Assembly: GCA_013397795.1 (NCBI GenBank)
Contig: VZTJ01000294.1
Coordinates: forward strand, 2,327,924 to 2,391,923
Direction: 5' to 3'
DNA length: 64,000 nucleotides
From: Orthonyx spaldingii
Lineage: Eukaryota; Chordata; Aves; Passeriformes; Orthonychidae
Each line of letters starts with the position of its first letter. Positions within the stretch are counted from its first letter, which is position 1. The notes beneath the pieces were generated by a model. The model had not been told where the DNA came from. It worked only from the letters and a program-made list of their open reading frames with translations, and ran no database searches. Below are positions 35,641 through 47,403 of the stretch, one piece after another. The position numbers were made by a program, and so were the translations under genes.

Positions 35641-38600
35641 TCTTGTGAAGCCTCAGGCAGATCACTGGGAAATCAGGAATCACAAGAGTGGAGACAATGA
35701 AAAGCATTTGGGTGATTTAGGAGTGCGGGTCTACTGGCTTTCAGTGAGAATCTAACTCTATAGGATGCCATCAGTCTTGTAACTGCATTTAAAGGGAATA
35801 GAATACGTTGAACAATTTCAGACTTTTTTTTTTTTTTTCAACTGTGATTGTATTATTATTGTTCTGTAGTCTACAGTCAGAATTTTCTGCTTCCCACAGC
35901 TCACAGAAAATATACTGTGTTTTTTCTTTTTCCCCTCCCTTTCCCTATTAAGTATCATAGTTTCCAATACCCCAGTGCCCCGGGGTTAAAATTTGCTGTA
36001 ATGAAACATAGTATCAGACAAGCTAATGCAGAATCACAGATAATACCTGGACAGCTGATCAATACTCCTTTACATGCATACAGGAAAGAATTGCTGAGTA
36101 GTTCCTATTATTGCCTTGTTGCTATCTGCATTAATAGTAAACATTCTAGAGTATAATCTATCAAAATACTTAGAATCTTGGCTTCATCAGTCAGCATTTA
36201 TTTCACTGTCATTAAAATCTTCTCATTTTGCAAGTGGAGAGGAAATTATTTTTGCTACCTGCTTCATTCTCTTTTCTAGTACAAATCATATCCTTAGGAC
36301 AGGCTTTGCATGTCTGCTTCTTAAAATTTAGAACATTTTGAGATTTGATTCCCTTTACCAGCTTTCTCTCCTACAGTGGTAAGTGTACACTCACACCCAT
36401 GTGTGTATCAGCAACGCTCTCACAGAAATGATGACTGGCATTTTACTGAGACCTGTGTCTTCACCATTTTGACCTTTTAGAAAGTACTACACATCCTGTG
36501 TGAAATGCTTATTTAATAAAATGCACATTTTTACAACAAGGTAACACCTGTTGGAGTATCCACAAAATAGCAGTGACTGGAGAAGTGCAACATTTCTCCC
36601 TTTGACTGGAATAACTTGATCAGTGGTCCTTTATAGAGTGCAAATTCAGTTCTTATTGAGTTTGGTCTAAACTGACAACCTTAATTTGCATCCATTACTC
36701 TTCTTTTTGTAATGGGATGCCTAAGAAATGCTACAGTTCTAAAGGGCATCATTTGACATTTGATGACATCCTCTCATGTCAGTGACACTAGTATGACACA
36801 GAGTCCACAAGATCTGAAAAGATATATTGATATTTTCGTCGAGGATTTATTTGGGAACAATACAGAATTAATATTACAGGGTCTTAGATATGTACAGTCA
36901 CCTACTGTGCACAGTACACTGACTCTGACACAGGGTTTTTCCCCTCTGCCAGAAGAATAGTTAATAGGTATGGAATGTTTTCTCCCTGCCTCCATAATAA
37001 CAAAAAGAAGGAAAACAAGACAAAGACAGATGTTTGATTCATAGGTTTTCAGGATTCTATTGAAAACTTGTCCAGAAAGTTAAATAATAGTATATTTTGT
37101 ATTATTCTGTTTTATGTAATAATATTGAGTAATATACATATATTATTGATGACACTGTCAGTATCATGAGATGTTCAAATAATCAGTCTATAGCAAATCT
37201 AAAATCCCCTTCATTTTCACATATGTGACAAATCTCAAAGGGTTTTGAAAATATTCAGGTTGCTGCATAATTATCTTTTTTTCAGTCCACAGAATTCCAA
37301 TTAAATTCCCCTGCTATCTTCTTGTGTCAGCGATATAATTGTATAACATTTTAGATGAATGCTGCTTTTCAACCCTGTACTCAGGAAAATAAAATTAAAT
37401 TTTTAAAACTTTCAATCTAGCTTCAGGATTTCTCTGGAAATGTAGAGATGAATCAAGCATCTGTTTCCCTTCCCAGTTTGCCATTTAGAACCACTGCAAA
37501 CATGCTTCCCTCAAACAGCAGCATCTTTCCCAAGCTGAAGTGTGATTGTGGCTCTATATATTGTCTCTTAATGCTGTTATCTGTTTTACTTTCCCTGGCT
37601 TTTCCAAATCCTTGCATCCTGCCCTCCACCCAGTACGAGTGAACTGCTAAAACTAATTTTCACCCTGTGATGAGGTGACAACTGCTGAACAGTGGGTGTG
37701 TATAATTGATTTCTTTTTAAACCAATGACTCTTTTATGTCCAAGGAGAAAGAAAATGCTCCTCTCTATTGGAGACACAAAGCATTTTCGGCATGAGTTAA
37801 AATAACCTCCTCCATGACTGACATGACATTACTCTCACTATTTCCTCTATGATTATATGATCTCTGCCATATCTGGGATGGAAAATCCATGTGCCATGCC
37901 AGTTATACAGTACATTCTAGTAAGGGGTCATTTCACAGGGCAGTATTAAATTAGTTTCCAAGACTATGACAAACTACAAAGTGGCCAGTTTTGCTGGCTG
38001 GCTGGAGACACTAATGAAATCGAGAAAATGCAGTTGTCATTTGCAGTGGGACTTGATTCTTGTCAGCAAAAGACCTCTTCTGAGAATCACAGGTTTGGCA
38101 GAGAAAATGTGACAGTGAGAGGAATGCAACTGGAAAATCATTCATAGGCTTTTCCTAGACTATTACTGCATCTCACTTAATGGAACTAAAGTGCTCTTGA
38201 AAGCACAGTCTTTTGTACCATATCAGTTGACCTCATCCCTTGCAAATGGAGGTATTAATTTTGCTTAGAAAACTATTCCTTAAAATAAGGAACCAGGAAA
38301 CCTTGCTTATATAATTTACAGTTTAATGAGACCTTAATATGTGAACAAGCTGACCAAAGTTAAACCCAGCTACCTCCAGGCTTAAGTGACTTGGCTGGAG
38401 AGGGAGTTTCAGGGCAGAACTAAATACTGGCTTTGGTAAGGCAGAGGCAGAACACAGCCATTATTGGCTTTGGGCTTCTGAGCCTGGGTTTAAACACCAG
38501 ATAGGAACTCCCAGCCTCCTGCTCAGTCCTGGTTCATTCTCATATGCACCTTTGCTTCAGTCTTCATCAAAGGGAGGCTGGTTGCTTTATTTAGACTGGC

Positions 38601-41600
38601 CTGGAAATAGTCACCTATGAGTTCCTGAAACAAGCAAAAGGAAAGGATTACCCTGAAGGAAACCCCAGCAAATTGCCACTGAAGACTACAAGGAACACAG
38701 GCTGATTCTCTTCACTACCTCCACAAAAACACACATTTGGAAAGGAACGAACCATTGCAGCAGTAACAGTACTTCACCCTTCAGTAAACCCAAGCTACCA
38801 AGAATCTCACTTCTAGAATGTATCTCTACTGCTCTTATTCCTAGCTAGCAGGTGAGGATGCTAGAACACTTCGTATAAGGTAATTTTGTGGAATAACAGA
38901 AGGGAAAACACTTTCCTTTTTCACGCTACACAGCTTTGCAAAGTTGTTTTGTCTCCCTTCCTTATCGAGCCTATGAATTCTCAGCTCCTGGAGAAATGCC
39001 AATTTATATAGTTCATAAAAAAACTCCAAACTTTTAACAATAGATCTGTGTATATTCCCTGTAGGGAACACCATCAGTTTGTCTATTTATGGAAGCAGAC
39101 TTTAGAAATTTTGTAAAAATATAGATACTTGGAAGATAAGGCAAAATGATCAAACCTACCCAAAGTCAACGGAATAATTTTTAAAAACTAAGCCTAAGAT
39201 AACAGGGGTGGATTGGAAGGGATTTAGATTTGGTATCCTACTAACAAATCCATCAGTGTTCCTCTATTTCCTCTGAAAACCTTTAAATTAGATTAATAGA
39301 GTTGATCTGTTTTATGTCTAACCCAGTCTTCAACTCGCTCTCCCTCTGACAAAGCCATTAACTTGGATAAGCCTTACAGTACATGTAATCCTGATTTTTC
39401 CTACATCTGTCTTGCAGGTTCACATGTTTGACCTGTATCTGTACTAATTGGTTGAAATATCTGTAAAGTCTATCTCCTTTCATAAGGCTAGAAAGCACAG
39501 TGGATTTAGGGATTTGCATACATATTAAAATAACTCAAGTTACTCAAAGTCTCTCCCTGCACAAGCTCTATTACATTCCAGGAACGAGATATTTCATTCT
39601 GGTCCTGCAAACAAAATGTATTTATTCATTGAAAAAAGAATAATAAGAGCATTTGCTCTTTGAAACTGATTCAAAAGAACAACATTGATTCAGATCCTTT
39701 TAAAAACAAAAGCCTGTGTTGGAAACACACTGTTTTAATAAAAAATATGATTAATTTTGCTTACTATTTGATCATTTATAATCAACTGATTCATCATTTC
39801 TAATGTGACAGCATATTTTGCTACTTTAAAAAAAGGGAGAGGCCAAATAGCTGATCCTACAACCTGCTACCTCCAACAACTGCAATACTGACAAGATGTG
39901 AGCTGAATACTTACCTTATTTTCCATATTGCTTAATCGCTGTTATACAACTCGAGTTTTATGGCTTGGGATTACTTGGCAAGTATTATTATATCTAAAAA
40001 TGGAAGCATTGTAAAACTGGCTACAGTTGCTAAACTCAGCAATTCTCATAAGATTCCTGTGGTTTACCTGTGATTTACCTGTGGAGCTAAATTTGAGCAT
40101 TGATTTTAGTGACTGAATATCAAGTGTGCAGATCCAGGTGGTCTTTGTGCAGTGTCATCTGGAGTGGGCAGTGCTGGGGAATGCAATGCAGAGGCTCTCA
40201 CACACTCTTGCATCCATGCTTCACTTATCCATATTTTTTCCTGAAGCAGATTGCCTTTCTCCAACCACTCTCTCCAATCTACTAAGCTCTGTCCATAGCT
40301 ATTAGCTCAAGTACAGCTTGAGTGCAAGAAGATCTATTGCCTCCAATATTTGAATTCCTTCCAATACTTTTTTCCTGGGTAGAGAAGATTTATTGCTTCC
40401 AACTGGCCCATCTGTGTGAGACTGTGCTGTGTGCATGAAACTGGCCTGGCTTAGCACTAACTCAGGGATGGCCACGCTGGACTCATGGGGAGGGGAACCT
40501 TGCAAGCAGCCATGGGAGTACCTGGGACAATTTCAAGGTATACAGAGCACAAGCAGTACGTGGATATACACAAATCACTACTCCTATTTCAGTCAACTTT
40601 ATAAATTAAACTTCTAGCATGGATCTCTTTCTGATCAGTCCTAACAATACCAACACCACAAAATATATGAAAAGTAAATTCTCATAAGACTATACAGTAG
40701 TATCTATTTCAGTAGAAATAAAATGTGGTTGTCCCCTATGAAAATGTGTATATTCTTTCAGTTGACTGCAGTATGATAGAAATGGCATGAAATATATCTG
40801 TTAAATAAAAACTGGCAAAATCTCTGCTTTAGTTTATTTTGTACACAAAGGAAAAAGAGATTCCTTTGTCACATATGCATTAGAAGTAAAATTTCTATTG
40901 TGCTGACATCAATGTCAAATTCTGAACAGTTTCAGCTGAGCAAGGATTAAATTTCAGAAGTTTGTTATATGCCAGATAACAACTTCTCCATCTAAATCAC
41001 ATGTTCCATAAAGCACTGTGATAGTTTCTGGGTTTTGTCAAAGGAACTGTTCAGCTCTCTGGCTGGATCAAAGCTATCCTTGCCACTGTCATAATTATTA
41101 ATTAGGTATTAGTAATTGTTAATTAGGCACTATTCCTAAAATCTTTATTTTATTTGAACTTGGCATCATACTGCTGCAGAGAATTTTACATTAATGTTTT
41201 GTAAAATGTTTTTGCACCTCAGCAGGTGACATAAAAAAATCATTCTAAATGAGAAGAGATTTTCTTAATAGATCATTTTCTGGTGTTGGTGATGTTCATA
41301 CCAGGTTTTTTAAGGCATGTAACCAAAGTGCCTAAAATATGCACCTTTGCTTCCCTGTGTTATCATTGTTTAGAATACGCTTCTGTAGAGATGCTCTGAT
41401 TCATTCCTTGGGGAATGTCAACTGCATAGGGAGCTTTCCCACAAAATACACTACAGTACAGTAGAGGTCTTAAATTTGACAGTGTGAAAATATCATACTG
41501 TGGCCAGTATGACTTCAAATGCTCTGAACAGCAGGCGTGGGATTGGCAGTTTTGTCTAATATTTAATGGTAATTCACTTTCTTTATTCTGTCAGATTACA

Positions 41601-41869
41601 CTTGGCTGTTTGTTAATTTGTGTCTTTAAGGGGCTCCAAGGAAAGTGTACCCTGAGGGTACAAGACACAAATGGGGAAGACTTAAAAAACCTCTTTGTAA
41701 CAAGCCATATGCTCAGACATGGATATTTTTTTAGGTATGTTGACATATATACAATATCCATGTACATATCATAGTTCCAAAGTTAACCTTTAACAGCTAT
41801 TTGACTCCCAGGCCCAGGCCAGCTTTGAGACTGTTTTTTTGGTATCCCTTTTTAGATCATTCAGTACAC
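35641..41869. other. AT-rich unique non-coding sequence
   Basis: No gene or transposon is recognised. A T15 run lies at 35824-35838 and a TA-rich stretch at 37080-37150. At 41090-41132 the phrase 'attaattaggtatta' is followed by the similar 'gttaattaggcacta', a small imperfect duplication. Frames are at most 102 codons and look like chance. Confidence 0.5.
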
Positions 41870-42000
41870 AATCTACTGTGTGACAATCATATAAAACTGT
41901 GTCAGACTCAGCCAGTGACTTTAATTGTGTCACAAATGTAATGTGACATGAGCAATGCACCCTGGTGTTCCAAGGAATAACACAATGTGTCACAGTGGCA
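41870..42000. repeat. Cluster of TGTGTCACA-like motifs
   Basis: Five related words lie within about 120 bases: TGTGTGACA (41877-41885), TGTGTCAGA (41899-41907), TGTGTCACA (41926-41934), TGTGACAT (41942-41949) and TGTGTCACA again (41986-41994). TGTGTCACA is close to palindromic. They are not arranged at a constant period, so this is motif clustering rather than a tandem array. Confidence 0.6.
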
Positions 42001-45000
42001 ATGTGTAAATTAGGCTTCTCTAAGTGCCATTGTTATGGAAACGGTGGCCTTCAAAGGAAGCTATTGCACAGGAGTGCAGGAATCTGAGCCCAGGAGCCGG
42101 TCTGGCCTGGGATTTGTTTATACCTGCACTGAATTCTTTCCTGTGATCCGTAAATAATTTAACAATGCTTCTAACTATCCCAGACAGACTTCAAAAGATT
42201 TTAATCAGATGGTTGTTCTAAAGGCATTTATATGTATAAAAAATCTCCAAGACTATGGATATGTTTTTTTTGTCACCAAGGTGCCAGAGAGGGGATTCCT
42301 TTTTCTTCCTCCCCACATCTATAAATATGCCTGTGCATATAAGGGTTTCAACTACTCTGTGTATGCCACATATTCTACTTTGAATTCAAATTTCTGTGAA
42401 TCATGTTCCCCGATATTTCTAAAACTTGAATAGATATTAATTTAACATTTTGAAAGAGACAGTAATTGGATGTCTCTTGCATGATAGCATGGAACATTTA
42501 AATTGCACCCATCTCTATATTTTGAAGTTTAATACTTCAGTCTATGTGATATTTACAGACTGAATCCAGTCAGGAGACTCTTTTGTTTTGTTCATTAAAA
42601 AGAGATTTTGATATGTGCTTGGTGTGCCTGATTAAGAAAGCTAACAAACTTCTACTGTCTATAGCTGATAATTAAATGATATTCAGTGGACTGTGATCTT
42701 TGCATGAGACGGTCAGTTAGGTCCGGGGAGCACTGTACTCAAAGAGTTTGGTTAAATGTTATTACAATTCAGGTTCATTAATTTTTCTAATTAATCTGAT
42801 TGATTAAAAGTAGTTGTGAAGTCCCATTGGAAAATCAGAACAACAAAGTTATTGAAAAAGCAGCTGACTATGGAAAAAGACTTGGAAACATGCTACTCTA
42901 AAAGATGACAACAAAATGAAAAACAAAAAAAGAGCCCTGCCCATAGTCACAAACCTGGAGTGGTTAGAATGTTTAGTCTCTGCTACCTGGAGCTAAACTA
43001 TCCCTATGTCTTAGTTCCAGCTCACTTAAATAAGCCAATTATGTAATATCTTTTTTCTAGTCTGACTTGTCATTCTTTTGCTTTTGAAAGCCAAGTATAT
43101 GGTCGGCATTTTGTAGGTGGGAGCTGAAGTGACCGTTCAATACAAAACTCAGAGAGGGGCCTGATCCTGGCACTCGTGGTCCAAACCAGTGGCAATGTTT
43201 TAGGGCTACCAGCCAACTCCACAAGGCTCTAACAGCTTCAAAAGCCTTTCCTTGCTGGGGCTGTGCCAGTGATAATGGCGCTAAAGACTCAGCGCCACAC
43301 TTATGTTTGATTTGCACCATTATAGGCTGGGCCTGTGGACTGAATACCCATTAGCAATGGGAGTGCATGGTGCATTCCCGAACATAGATCCTGGTTTAAT
43401 CTGAAAGGAATCCAGTTTGCCACAGAATGGGAAGCAGACATAATTGGAAGCTCCTCTTTAAGAACGCTCCTTTTCCAGACTGAAGTATAAGGCAGGCTTA
43501 TCCATTTATCTCCTTTCAGGTCAATCTGGCTCATAAGCTTTCCATTCTGCAGGTCATTATTTCATGGTCACCAATATTTTCTGTTAATTACTACCATAGA
43601 TATCTTTTTCATGGCTACATCACTGAAGTGGGGCATAGTCACCTCATCCTTTGTGCATTGGAGTTTCCATCCAAGTCAAGCATTTTGAGTGTTTGTTTTC
43701 TCTTTTTATCATTTCCAATTAATGGGATTAACGAGCTTCTTTTATACTTTTGCCATGAGCCCGTGTGCATTTTACTGTGTTGGAGAGGTTCATAATTGCA
43801 ATTTATATATTAGGAAATATTATATTTTTTCTCACAAAGTGCCCACAAGCTGCATAGGAGCCAGCATTGAGGGCTTGATTCCTGAGCTCTGTGTTTGTAC
43901 ATTGTAGACAAGATGGACAAGTAACAAACTCTGGATCTGTGCAGGCTAGCCTGGACTTCAGAGTGAATATCTCAGCCCTCTAAAGAGAGCAATATATCAA
44001 AAGTCTATCTGTGTCCCACCAGCACAATTAAACCCACCAGAACGTGTTGAAGTGGTGATTATTGAGCTTCTCAGATGTGTTGAAAGAACTCAAAATTGCC
44101 CCTTTACACCAGAGATTTTCATTTAATTAATACTATCAAATAGACTGCAGTGTCCTATTTCAGAATAATCAGATTTCAATTATACTGCAGTCAGGGCCCC
44201 ACAAGACCACATAACATCCCTGTTTCTGCAGATTACACTAAGCTATGATGATATTTTGAATATTTTAATTTGTCTTTTTTGTGTGGTTTTATGTCAGAGA
44301 TGCAAGTTAGATATACTTTTTTCAACAAGATGAGTTTTGGAATTAATTGTTCAGATAGCAGGCAGTTCTGAAATATTCTAAAGGGCTTCTGTAACCTTCA
44401 TTTCAGCAATTAACACTCACTGTTAATGTCAGTCTGTTCTGCCAAGCAAATCACCCAGCTTGGCCTTCTTTGTGCCAGGATACTTTTTTCAGCAAAAAGG
44501 AGATGTTCATGCTTCCATTTTCCACAAAAACAAGACACAGAAATTAGGGAGATTTCCTGATTACAGTGAATTAAAAATATTGACCACTAATGTGTTATAG
44601 AAGATGTTAATTATGTGTATGGCCTTCCTGGGCATGATTTGCTTGGATATAACACAAAAAGAACAAAAATCAGTGGAAGATTAATGTGATTTTAAGTATA
44701 AAAAGAAGAAGTTTAATGATTTCTCAGTACCTGATCTTTTCCATTGGTGGCACATGCAAACATCTGTTAGTGTCTACCACTTTTCTCTGACAGGACTCTG
44801 AAACCGAGTACAGAACCACCTGAAGTCCCTGGAAGGTTTTCTGTGGCCTTTCAAAAACTTTGAATCGGGTTCTTATTGGGACATTTGATTTACTTTTGTT
44901 CCCTAGCCAGGGTTTCAGAGTTTAACATTGAGAATTGTTTATGTAAGAAGAGCAACAGGGCTGTTAATGCCCTAAATACAATGTACATAAGGTACAACTA

Positions 45001-46435
45001 GAGTTGATCTTTCTTTGTTATGGATAAAGAACACTCATGTTTGGGGGATCATCATTAGATTATGGTATCATAGTAACCTCATAGGAGCAAGAATAAAAGA
45101 TGAAATTGATGTTATGATCTTCACTGGTCTCAAGCTTTGCAAAGTGATTTGAATGGCTTGGATTGTAACAACCCTTACATAGAACACAAAGATTAATTAG
45201 TTAACATTAAAAGCTCTTGGCAAATAAGAATTTTGGTAACACAGATGCTGCATACAAATAATCCTCATAGAATATAATTCTGTTGTTTCATAATGCATGT
45301 TTCTTAAGGCATAAGTGGGGAATTCAATTCCATTATAATGCTCTAGTGTGAAATGTGACAGCTGAAATTGCTTCAATGACCCTCATCCAAGAAGGTGTGA
45401 ATATTCAGAAAGTGATCCTTATATGTTTTTGTATTACTAGATCTGCCTGATATACTCCCATATTTCATAAATACTGTTTCTCTCTTATTTGTATTTTTTC
45501 ACAAATCAATTTCTTCTTATCTCACTCACTTTGCTGACAATTGTTGAGTATAGAATACAGTGATAAGAGCATAGAGAAAATTTAATGAGAAAATGTAACA
45601 ACAACTGTACACACTGTAGGGTAGTAAATAGTCCAGTCAAAAGCCAAAAAAATTAAAGAGAAAAAGAAGGAAGGATATTCTTTTAAATGTCATATAGAAG
45701 AAAAACAAGTCAAAGGATCTAGGCTGGCCTTCATACATTTTAAGATCATAATTCACCCTCTTTAGCTCACATACGAGGAGTTTTCCTGCTTGGCTGTGAA
45801 TCTTCCAGCTTGAGGAAGACACAAGAGAAATGACTAACTACAGCAACATTTGGAAGGGTTCATAGTCGCTGCAGGAGCACAGCACAGTTGTGCAGAGTGG
45901 AAGGGCACTGACAGACATGAGTTTAACTCTGCTCGCCCAGGTAGAATTCTTGCTTGAGAAATCCCTCTGCCTCTCACCTCTCTAACTCCATTGGTGGAAA
46001 TCAGATCACGAGGTGCTGCATGAAGATGAAAATCTCAGAACATGATATAACACCAGTTGAATTCCATCAGGAAAAGCACAAGGAGTTAAAATGGCAAAGT
46101 GATGACGACATCCATCCTGCCAGGACCAGGTGGATAATTCACGAATAATTTATTCACTGAATCTCAGTGGATTTTGGGTTCAGAAACAGTGTCTGAATGA
46201 AATCTAGTTTTCTATAATCCATATCCTGTTTGAGTAGGCTCTGTATATTTTTTCAAACATTGTTCTGATAATTGGCTCATTCATGAGATTTTTTTTGTGA
46301 CTTTGGGCACTGGAGTTTGCCATCATTTTAAGAAATATGCATAACATAGTTTCTGTTACATTAAGCAATTAGAAAATATCAGTCTGGTTTCCAATAAGTA
46401 ACCATAATTATGCATTATTATTAATCAGTATAATT
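42001..46435. other. AT-rich unique non-coding sequence
   Basis: No gene is supported. Two stretches (42600-42800 and 44100-44290) are dense in homeodomain-like TAATTA/TTAATC words with a few CpG or PuPy motifs and could be conserved non-coding elements. The rest is featureless. Frames are at most 87 codons. Confidence 0.45.
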
Positions 46436-46530
46436 ATCTACTAATAAGTAATGTCTACCTACTAATCTACAAAATAACCTACTAACCTATCTAGTAACCT
46501 ACAAAGACCTGCCAGGACCTACTAGTAAAT
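46436..46530. repeat. Degenerate CTACTAA / ACCTACTA repeat
   Basis: Short related units recur: 'tctactaataagtaa', 'tctacctactaatct', 'aacctactaacct', 'atctagtaacct', 'gacctactagtaaat'. The period is irregular (roughly 10-20 bases), indicating a decayed simple repeat. Confidence 0.7.
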
Positions 46531-46859
46531 ATTAATCATGCTCGCAAGGCACTGGAGGACAGGCACCTTAGGCTATGTGAGTCTCAGGGCACATTACTGG
46601 GACTACTGAGACACTAAAATAAATGTGAAAGCATATTTCAGCTAAATTGTGGCTGCAGACTGGTAATCCACATTCCATCCTGATTTCTGAACTTTCTTTA
46701 CTGGAAGGAGCAGCAGACTTGGTCCAGTGTTCCTCCTGTCTCCCCTGTGACCGTGTCAACAGGAGTGGAAGGACTGTGCTCCTTTCACCCATTTTGTCCG
46801 ACCCAGAGATAATTTCATCATCACTGCTATGCTGTAAGAGAGAGAACATCAGCAGCCAC
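46531..46859. other. Unique sequence, overlapping short frames
   Basis: Frames on both strands (plus 46647-46979, minus 46568-46849) overlap here. Neither has exon-type boundaries or a recognisable motif. No gene is called. Confidence 0.4.
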
Positions 46860-47403
46860 GTGGGTTACACCAGGTTCCCCATGCCTACAATCCCATCTGC
46901 CCAGGAACTGCCTGCCTTTTTTCCCCATTCTTCTCCCCAGTATCGTCCAAACACCATCAACACAAATATCATGCCCTGACACTTTCCTTAATTACCACAC
47001 CCTGGTATCACCCTTGAATCCACTGCACTCTTCAGCCCCAACATCTTCAGCATCTTTCTGGTCTCCAAAGCCCTCAGCAATTATTGCTTCAGGTGAGAGA
47101 GCCTGGTGACATCTATATCCTCCTTGCCCGTCTTACCGCATCTCTTTCAACCAATGTAATTTCAGTTAAATTCAAGGTCATCTCCACACAGATCCCATCC
47201 TCAGGATTTTGCAGACATTGCAGGAACATGCTAAGCTAAATATTTACCATCACAAGTTCCCAGTGACTATCCCACAGCCACTCCCTCAACCCAGTATCAT
47301 TCCAGCTCACAGACAATCCCACGACACCACAGAGTTGTCTCCTCCCACCTCTCACTCCGAAGGGCTACATGAAAAAAAGGCAAGCATTACCTCATGCCAA
47401 TAA
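46860..47403. other. C-rich, G-poor strand-skewed stretch
   Basis: The plus strand is strongly enriched in C over G. For example, I count 24 C and 4 G in 46921-46980. The text is dominated by CCA, TCC and CAC words with little exact repetition. No long frame or recognised transposon explains it. Strand-asymmetric mutation, a decayed minisatellite or a decayed element are all possible. Confidence 0.5.
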
